Shown one piece after another: positions 7,872 through 12,348 of a stretch of 12,348 bases of DNA. A program made the translations under genes and the position numbers. The stretch is taken from positions 1 to 12,348 of the forward strand of contig DAIDAS010000277.1 in the NCBI GenBank assembly GCA_027310505.1, read 5' to 3'. The notes under the pieces were generated by a model. It saw only the letters and a list, made by a program, of their open reading frames with translations, ran no database searches and was not told where the DNA came from. The stretch comes from a bacterium. GTDB taxonomy: Bacteria > Pseudomonadota > Gammaproteobacteria > Burkholderiales > Methylophilaceae. The stretch's first letter is position 1. The number at the start of each line of letters is the position of its first letter.

Positions 7872-8557
7872 ACGCAGACCCGGCAGAACTGCAGAAATTT
7901 GCCGCATTGGCGCACCGTTGGTGGGATCCGGGTAGTGAATTCAAGCCGCTGCATGACATCAACCCTCTGCGCGTTGACTACATAGATCGCATTGCCGGTT
8001 TGCGTGGCAAGCGTGTACTGGATGTCGGCTGTGGCGGCGGGATACTTTCCGAATCCATGGCGGGACGAGGGGCGGAGGTTATCGGCATCGATCTTGGCGA
8101 AAAAGCACTCAAGGTGGCGCAACTGCACAAGCTGGAAAGCGGTGCCAACGTCGACTACCGGCTGGTGGCCGTTGAAACCCTGGCGCAGGAACAGCCGCAA
8201 AGCTTCGATGTGGTGACCTGCATGGAAATGCTTGAGCATGTTCCGGATCCATCCGCTGTCGTGCAAGCCTGCGCCCGGCTTGTCAGGCCGGGGGGCAGGG
8301 TCTTTTTCTCGACGTTGAATCGCAACCCGAAATCCTATCTATTTGCCGTGATCGGTGCAGAATACGTGCTGAACATGCTGCCAAAGGGCACTCATGAGTA
8401 TGGAAAATTCATCAAGCCGTCCGAGCTTTCCTCCTGGTGCCGCGCGGCAGGGTTGGATGTGTCCGGATTGGCCGGCATGCATTACAACCCGCTTAGCAAG
8501 CGGTACTCGCTGGGGGCTGATGTTTCCGTGAACTATCTGCTGCATGCGGTCAAATGA
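7838..8557 (+). CDS. ubiG: Ubiquinone biosynthesis O-methyltransferase UbiG
   Basis: UbiG carries out both O-methylations of ubiquinone synthesis, using S-adenosylmethionine, at the inner face of the cytoplasmic membrane. The 239-residue product is of normal length. It shows the N-terminal [19 protein letters not shown] and INPLRVDYI of the family, the SAM motif [11 protein letters not shown] (Asp62-Gly68), [19 protein letters not shown], and [20 protein letters not shown], followed by [15 protein letters not shown] and the C-terminal [24 protein letters not shown]. The ATG at 7838 has AAGGAG at 7821-7826 inside mtaD, 11 bases upstream. The 34-base overlap with mtaD suggests co-translation. 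The stop overlaps the following phosphatase gene as ATGA. Ubiquinone synthesis implies an aerobic or microaerobic respiratory lifestyle. Confidence 0.96.
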   Translation: MAGQAETVSSLNADPAELQKFAALAHRWWDPGSEFKPLHDINPLRVDYIDRIAGLRGKRVLDVGCGGGILSESMAGRGAEVIGIDLGEKALKVAQLHKLESGANVDYRLVAVETLAQEQPQSFDVVTCMEMLEHVPDPSAVVQACARLVRPGGRVFFSTLNRNPKSYLFAVIGAEYVLNMLPKGTHEYGKFIKPSELSSWCRAAGLDVSGLAGMHYNPLSKRYSLGADVSVNYLLHAVK

Positions 8558-9210
8558 GTATTCAGGTGATCCTGTTTGATCTCGACGGGACGTTGGTCGA
8601 TACGGCGCCTGATCTTGGGCTGGCACTCAACATGCAGCGTGAGCGTCATGGCCTGCCCGCCTTGCCGCAGGCAACGATCAGGCCCTATGCCTCGCATGGT
8701 TCGCGCGGCTTGCTCGGTGTCGGTTTTGGCCTGGATCCTGAGCATGCCGATTTCGCAGCGATGCGCGATGAGTACCTGGATCTATACGATCAGGTGTTCA
8801 CCCATTCACCGGTGATGTTCGAGGGAATCCCTGAAGTGCTGGCCGCGATCGAGAGCGCGGGCATGCAGTGGGGCGTGGTTACCAACAAGCCGCGGCGTTT
8901 TACCTTGCCGCTGATGGCTGCGATGGGGATGGTAGAGCGGGCAGCCTGCATTGTCAGCGGGGATGATGCGGCACGTCCCAAGCCATCGCCTGATACCTTG
9001 CTGCTGGCTTGTGATATTGCCCGGGCCGATCCGGCCAGGTGCCTCTATGTGGGGGATGCCGAACGCGACATCCAGGCGGGCAGGGCTGCTGGCATGCGCA
9101 CGGTAGTGGCGCGCTATGGCTATCTTGATCAACAGGACAACCCCGAAACCTGGGGCGCTCAGATCATGATTGATACGCCTCTGGAGTTGCTGCGCCAGAT
9201 TTCTATTTAG
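8554..9210 (+). CDS. mupP: HAD-superfamily phosphatase, MupP-like (N-acetylmuramic acid 6-phosphate phosphatase) or Gph-type phosphoglycolate phosphatase
   Basis: This 218-residue HAD-IA phosphatase has all four catalytic motifs: Asp9 and Asp11 in [13 protein letters not shown], Thr110-Asn111 in VVTNKPRRF, Lys143 in ARPKPSPD, and Asp168/Asp172 in VGDAERD. An alpha-helical cap lies at about 15-85. It is often labelled gph, phosphoglycolate phosphatase. However, the adjacency to ubiG and the C-terminal end [20 protein letters not shown] resemble Pseudomonas MupP, which dephosphorylates MurNAc-6-phosphate in the AmgK-MurU peptidoglycan recycling route. I therefore favour MupP, but sequence motifs alone do not settle the substrate. 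The ATG overlaps the ubiG stop as ATGA, so translation is probably coupled. The TAG stop overlaps the convergent recR stop by 4 bases. Confidence 0.72.
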   Translation: MSIQVILFDLDGTLVDTAPDLGLALNMQRERHGLPALPQATIRPYASHGSRGLLGVGFGLDPEHADFAAMRDEYLDLYDQVFTHSPVMFEGIPEVLAAIESAGMQWGVVTNKPRRFTLPLMAAMGMVERAACIVSGDDAARPKPSPDTLLLACDIARADPARCLYVGDAERDIQAGRAAGMRTVVARYGYLDQQDNPETWGAQIMIDTPLELLRQISI

Positions 9211-9806
9211 CGGACAGAGCGACGTTCCATCATGGCTTGCGCCAGCGTGCCGCTATCCACATGTTCGATTTCGCCTCCCATGGGCAGGCCGCGCGCAATG
9301 CGGCTGACCTTTAGCCCGCGCGCTTTCAGCAATTCACTCACGTAATGCGCAGTGGCTTCGCCCTCGACGGTATAGTTGGTGGCGAGTATGACCTCTTCAA
9401 CCACGCCGTCTTGTGCGCGTTTCAGCAGGCGATCCAGATGAATCTCGCGTGGACCGATGCCATCCAGCGGCGACAATCGGCCCATCAGCACGAAATACAT
9501 GCCCTGATAGCTACGGGTCTGCTCCAGCATGAGCAGGTCAGTGGGCATCTCGACCACGCACAACAGTCGCGCGTCGCGCTTGTTGGTGGCGCACAGGCTG
9601 CAGACAGGCTCTTCGCTGAAATTGTTGCACAGACTGCAATGCCCGACCTGCTCCAGTGCATTCTGCAGCGCTTGTGCCAGTGTCGCGGCGCCAGCACGGT
9701 CGCGTTGCAGCAGGTGATAGGTCATGCGCAACGCGGACTTGGGGCCCACGCCAGGCAGGCAGCGGAGCGCCTCGACCAAGTGTTCCAGCGCTGGAGGGTT
9801 TTTCAT
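9207..9806 (-). CDS. recR: Recombination mediator protein RecR
   Basis: RecR works with RecF and RecO to load RecA onto SSB-coated single-stranded gaps during recombinational repair. The 199-residue protein has the standard layout: a helix-hairpin-helix region around [11 protein letters not shown] (17-27), a four-cysteine zinc site (Cys57, Cys60, Cys69, Cys72), a Toprim domain with [16 protein letters not shown] and [11 protein letters not shown], and a C-terminal [19 protein letters not shown] with [16 protein letters not shown], typical of the family. The start ATG lies 13 bases after the ybaB stop on the same strand, with only a weak AGG upstream. It is the last gene of the ffs-dnaX-ybaB-recR block, a conserved order in many bacteria. 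Its TAA stop (9207-9209) overlaps the stop of the convergent phosphatase gene, so no separate terminator fits between them. Confidence 0.97.
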   Translation of the reverse strand: MKNPPALEHLVEALRCLPGVGPKSALRMTYHLLQRDRAGAATLAQALQNALEQVGHCSLCNNFSEEPVCSLCATNKRDARLLCVVEMPTDLLMLEQTRSYQGMYFVLMGRLSPLDGIGPREIHLDRLLKRAQDGVVEEVILATNYTVEGEATAHYVSELLKARGLKVSRIARGLPMGGEIEHVDSGTLAQAMMERRSVR

Positions 9807-9819
9807 CTGAGCCTGTGAC

Positions 9820-10146
9820 TTAGAACGGCAGTTTCATGCCAGGCGGAATCGGCATACCGGCCATGACGCCCCCCATTTTTTCCTGCGAGGTCGCTTCGAC
9901 CTTGCGTACGGCGTCGTTGATGGCTGCGGCCACCAGGTCTTCCAGCATGTCCTTGTCGTCGCCGAACAGGCTGTCGTCGATTTTGACGCGTTTTACGTCG
10001 TGCTTGCAGGACATCACGATCTTAACCAGGCCGGATCCGGATTGGCCTTCGACCTCGATGTTGCCCAGCTCTTCCTGGGCACGCTTCATGTTTTCCTGCA
10101 TTTGCTGGGCCTGTTTCATCAGGTTACCCAAGCCGCCTTTGATCAT
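9820..10146 (-). CDS. ybaB: YbaB/EbfC family nucleoid-associated protein
   Basis: This is a 108-residue DNA-binding protein that forms dimers and associates with the nucleoid; it is co-conserved with dnaX and recR. The pattern [20 protein letters not shown] at the N-terminus (a helix), [20 protein letters not shown] in the central sheet, [19 protein letters not shown] and [20 protein letters not shown] in the C-terminal helix is diagnostic. The C-terminal tail is rich in Met, Gly and Pro ([16 protein letters not shown]). The ATG has an AGGAG ribosome site at 10156-10160 that overlaps the end of dnaX, whose stop is 12 bases upstream. The exact cellular role of the family is only partly known. 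Confidence 0.96.
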   Translation of the reverse strand: MIKGGLGNLMKQAQQMQENMKRAQEELGNIEVEGQSGSGLVKIVMSCKHDVKRVKIDDSLFGDDKDMLEDLVAAAINDAVRKVEATSQEKMGGVMAGMPIPPGMKLPF

Positions 10147-10158
10147 GGTGTATTGCTC

Positions 10159-11823
10159 CTACTGTTGTAAGGGTTTGATACTGGAGGGAATGATGGTCGC
10201 GCCGAAGCTTTCCATCAGGTCGCGCACGAACGGGTCGTTCTGAATGGAGTTTTCAGCCTGGGCCTGGCGTGCGGCTTTTTCACGGCCTATCTGCTGGGCC
10301 GGGGTGTTGGTGGCATTGGCGACGCCACTTTCGATCTGAACCTGCAGCTGGTTGCCGAAGTGTTCCTTCAGGGCTGCGCGCAGTTTTTCCTGGTAGATGT
10401 TATCCAGCAAATGCTTCTGGTTTTGCGGCACGGTCAGGCGCATGCGTTGACCCTCGAATTCGGTCAGCTCACAGTTCTGCGCCAGCATGCGCGCCATGCC
10501 GCCGAGCTTGAGCTGATCGACCAGTTCGCGCCAGTTCCCATCAAATGCGGTCGCAACGGGTTGGGACGCCCTGGTTTCGGCCACAGCTTGCTGGATGACT
10601 TGCAGCTTCTCGGCAAAACTTTCTTTCTGCACGGGCTCGGGAACGGCGGAGGGGGCAGGCGGCGGTGCTGGAATTGGCGGAACCGGAACCGGTTCGGTGT
10701 TTCTGGTGGGCATCGACGCCGTGGGTCTCGCCCCAGTATCGCCGGGAGTGAAGGCCAGCATGCGCAACAGGCACATGGTGAAACCTGCGTATTCGTCCGG
10801 TGCCAGGCTGAGGTCGCGGCGGCCAAGCAGGGCGATCTGGTAGTAAAGCTGGGTATCTTCAGACGCCAGTTGGCTTGCCAGATCCATCAGTTGGCCACGT
10901 TCCGGCAGGTCGGTGGGGATGGCTTCCGGGACGGACTGCGCGAGAGCAATCTGGTGCAACAGCAGTGCCAGTTCACCGAGTGCCGCATCGAACGACAGGC
11001 TGCGCTCTTCCATGCCTTGCGCAACCTTGAGCAGGGCTTGGCCGTCTTTTCTGGCCAGCGCCTGCAACAGGGTAAACAGATAGCTCTGGTCGATGGCGCC
11101 GAGCATGGCGCGGACTTCGGCTTCATGTACTGAGCCGGCGCCATAGGCGATCGCCTGATCCAGCAGCGAAAGCGCATCGCGCATGCTGCCGGACGCGGCG
11201 CGTGCCACCAATTGCAGCGCAGTGCTTTCGGCCTGGATGTTTTCCTTGGCGAGCACGGTATGCAGGTGTTCCGTGATCGATGCCACTGGCATCTGGCGCA
11301 GGTTGAACTGCAGGCAGCGCGACAGCACGGTGACAGGCATCTTTTGCGGGTCGGTGGTGGCGAGGATGAATTTGACGTGTGCAGGCGGCTCTTCCAGCGT
11401 CTTCAGCATGGCATTGAAGGAAGAAGTGGAGAGCATGTGCACTTCGTCGATGATGAACACCTTGAAGCGTGCCACTGTTGGCGCGTACTGGGCATTCTCC
11501 AGTAGGTCGCGCATCTGGTCGACCTTGGTGTTGGAGGCCGCATCCACTTCCAGCAGGTCGACGAAACGGCCTTTGTCGATTTCTGTGCAGGCCGAACACT
11601 GGCCGCAAGGGGTGGCGGTAATGCCGGTTTCGCAGTTGAGCGCTTTGGCCAGGATACGCGCCAGCGTGGTCTTGCCGACGCCTCGCGTTCCGGTAAACAG
11701 GTATGCATGATGCAGACGTTGCTGCTCCAGCGCGTTGGACAGCGCACGTACCACATGCTCCTGGCCGACCAGCTCCTGGAATGTCTTGGGGCGCCATTTG
11801 CGCGCCAGAACCTGATAGCTCAT
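10159..11823 (-). CDS. dnaX: DNA polymerase III subunit tau/gamma DnaX
   Basis: DnaX forms the ATPase core of the clamp loader and links it to the polymerase and helicase at the replication fork. The 554-residue protein starts SYQVLARKWRPKTFQELVGQ, followed by Walker A GTRGVGKT (45-52), a zinc site with Cys64, Cys73, Cys76 and Cys79, Walker B FIIDEVHML (Asp126-Glu127), the SRC motif LSRCLQFNLR, and sensor-2 GSMRDALSLLDQAI. Domain III then leads to a Pro-rich linker (about 365-410) with repeated proline pairs, followed by a tau-type C-terminal domain. I found no A-AAA-AAG slippery site for the shorter gamma form; a 5-A run near the C-terminus is too short and too late. The start ATG has no clear Shine-Dalgarno site. 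The gene follows ffs by 78 bases on the same strand. Its length is less than E. coli tau (643 residues), mainly in the linker and C-terminal parts. Confidence 0.97.
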   Translation of the reverse strand: MSYQVLARKWRPKTFQELVGQEHVVRALSNALEQQRLHHAYLFTGTRGVGKTTLARILAKALNCETGITATPCGQCSACTEIDKGRFVDLLEVDAASNTKVDQMRDLLENAQYAPTVARFKVFIIDEVHMLSTSSFNAMLKTLEEPPAHVKFILATTDPQKMPVTVLSRCLQFNLRQMPVASITEHLHTVLAKENIQAESTALQLVARAASGSMRDALSLLDQAIAYGAGSVHEAEVRAMLGAIDQSYLFTLLQALARKDGQALLKVAQGMEERSLSFDAALGELALLLHQIALAQSVPEAIPTDLPERGQLMDLASQLASEDTQLYYQIALLGRRDLSLAPDEYAGFTMCLLRMLAFTPGDTGARPTASMPTRNTEPVPVPPIPAPPPAPSAVPEPVQKESFAEKLQVIQQAVAETRASQPVATAFDGNWRELVDQLKLGGMARMLAQNCELTEFEGQRMRLTVPQNQKHLLDNIYQEKLRAALKEHFGNQLQVQIESGVANATNTPAQQIGREKAARQAQAENSIQNDPFVRDLMESFGATIIPSSIKPLQQ

Positions 11824-11901
11824 GGAGTTTTTCGACGGGTTGTAAAGCGTGAACTTTAGCTTAAATCAGCGACCGGGGCGAGATGTTGCCAGAAATCGGG
11901 T

Positions 11902-11996
11902 GGCGAGCCTAACCCCCGGCACTTGCTTCAATAGTTGTGGCTGCTTCCTTCCGGACCTGACCAGGTTGGCTACCTTGCAATGCGGGGAGGCCCGCC
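11902..11996 (-). ncRNA. ffs: Small signal recognition particle RNA (4.5S RNA)
   Basis: On the minus strand this reads as a small bacterial SRP RNA, which binds Ffh and directs membrane and secreted proteins to the translocon. The conserved tip is clear: CAGGTCCGGAAGGAAGCAGC with the GGAA tetraloop (plus-strand ttcc, 11949-11952) and the asymmetric internal loop around AGCAGCC. The ends pair well: 5' GGCG, GCC and U-CCCC match CGCC, GGC and GGGG-A near the 3' end, with a UU bulge, giving a single long hairpin of about 95 nucleotides. The ends are set by this pairing and by the upstream -10 box, so each may be off by a few bases. The RNA lies directly upstream of dnaX, an order shared with many bacteria. 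Confidence 0.95.
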
Positions 11997-12003
11997 GGTG
12001 CGC

Positions 12004-12009
12004 ATTTTA
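12004..12009 (-). promoter_or_regulatory. Probable -10 element of the ffs promoter
   Basis: The minus strand has TAAAAT at 12009-12004, about 7 bases before the first paired base of the SRP RNA, the right distance for a sigma-70 start at about 11996-11997. No good -35 hexamer is present at 16-18 bases; the best match, AAGACA (12036-12031), is 21 bases away. The call rests on the -10 box and its agreement with the RNA end. Confidence 0.5.
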
Positions 12010-12199
12010 CCCCAATTTGGATTGCTCATGTGTCTTACCCATACCTGCTCTCCCGATCTGGCCGCCGTTAGTGGCCTAAGTCCCGTGGCTGCGGTATAGT
12101 GCAGAGAAAACATTTTGTGCAAACACGGGTTTCCAATTGCGACTTGGGGTGCCAACGTCATCAGGCCTGATTTCATCCCGGCAATATCTCGCCAGGTTG

Positions 12200-12348
12200 A
12201 TGCATCACCTGAAACATCCATCGGCCAGCCTGGTCAGTCGGGTCATTCTCGGTCTGCTGGTACTTTCCGAAACCCTGATCAGCGTTTTCTGGATATTTGC
12301 GCTTTCCGACCTCGGCGATGCCTATGCCTTCATGGCATTCTTCCCTTA
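12200..12348 (+). CDS. Start of a membrane protein of unknown function (cut by window edge)
   Basis: An open frame runs to the window edge. From ATG 12200 it reads MMH-like residues MHHLKHPSASLVSRVILGLL and then VLSETLISVFWIFALSDLGD, giving a basic start and one hydrophobic helix of about 22 residues (VILGLL to FALS), followed by AYAFMAFFP. This looks like the N-terminal anchor of a bitopic or multi-pass inner membrane protein, perhaps a sensor, but no family is recognised from so short a piece. TTG 12197 and GTG 12149 are other possible starts; an AGG at 12194-12196 is the only ribosome-like site near the ATG. It is divergent from ffs. The ~200 bases between hold a TATAGT (12095-12100) that might serve as a -10 box, without a clear -35. 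Confidence 0.5.
   Translation, partial: MHHLKHPSASLVSRVILGLLVLSETLISVFWIFALSDLGDAYAFMAFFP

Noticed and set aside
10262..10290. Possible programmed frameshift site for a gamma form of DnaX
   Set aside because: Only five A's in a row are present on the coding strand (gaaaaagc) and they lie close to the C-terminus, well after the domain III boundary where gamma would end.
10360..11133. Plus-strand open frame (257 codons) inside dnaX
   Set aside because: It is antisense to clear DnaX motifs and its His/Gln/Arg-rich, repetitive composition mirrors the Pro-rich linker and helices of dnaX.
11849..12221. Small open frames on both strands over the ffs region
   Set aside because: They overlap a clear SRP RNA and its promoter, and show no ribosome sites or known protein features.

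Overview
This window looks like chromosomal DNA of a methylotrophic or C1-oxidising betaproteobacterium, probably in or near the Nitrosomonadales (Methylophilaceae, Gallionellaceae and relatives). The evidence is the gene order (hisZ-purA; ompA-mtaD-ubiG-HAD phosphatase; ffs-dnaX-ybaB-recR), the moderately high G+C, and a cassette of archaea-like genes for the C1 carriers tetrahydromethanopterin (H4MPT) and methanofuran/methylofuran. The genus call is inference. No mobile element, CRISPR array, tRNA or phage gene was seen. The coding density is very high, and no gene-free stretch exceeds about 200 bases.

Region 1 (1-2061, + strand) holds the 3' part of hisZ and a complete purA. Region 2 (2066-5265, + strand) begins 4 bases after the purA stop. 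It is a tightly overlapping run of cofactor genes: a DmrB/archaeoflavoprotein-type flavoprotein, a DUF6513/dihydropteroate-synthase-like protein split over two reading frames, a DUF447 protein, and mfnB, the first enzyme of the furan branch. Overlaps of 25, 4, 4 and 4 bases and the lack of a visible internal promoter or terminator suggest one transcript with purA. The gene set fits making or reducing the pterin and furan carriers that move formyl, methenyl and methylene groups during formaldehyde oxidation. The other genes of this pathway must lie elsewhere.

Region 3 (5266-9210, + strand) opens with a near-consensus sigma-70 promoter for an OmpA-type porin, which is closed by a textbook intrinsic terminator. 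Only 9 bases after the terminator's T-tract starts an MtaD-type amidohydrolase. It overlaps ubiG, which in turn overlaps a HAD phosphatase resembling MupP, the MurNAc-6-phosphate phosphatase of peptidoglycan recycling. Region 4 (9207-11996, - strand) is the conserved ffs (4.5S SRP RNA)-dnaX-ybaB-recR block, convergent with region 3 and overlapping it by 4 bases. The right edge (12200-12348, + strand) holds the start of a membrane protein of unknown function, divergent from ffs.

The most interesting points are four. The DUF6513 gene is split, and one inserted C would rejoin it. The flavoprotein gene has a TTG start or a second small indel. The H4MPT/methanofuran genes sit directly behind purA and include an unexplained DUF447 protein. 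The mtaD gene starts directly behind a strong terminator.
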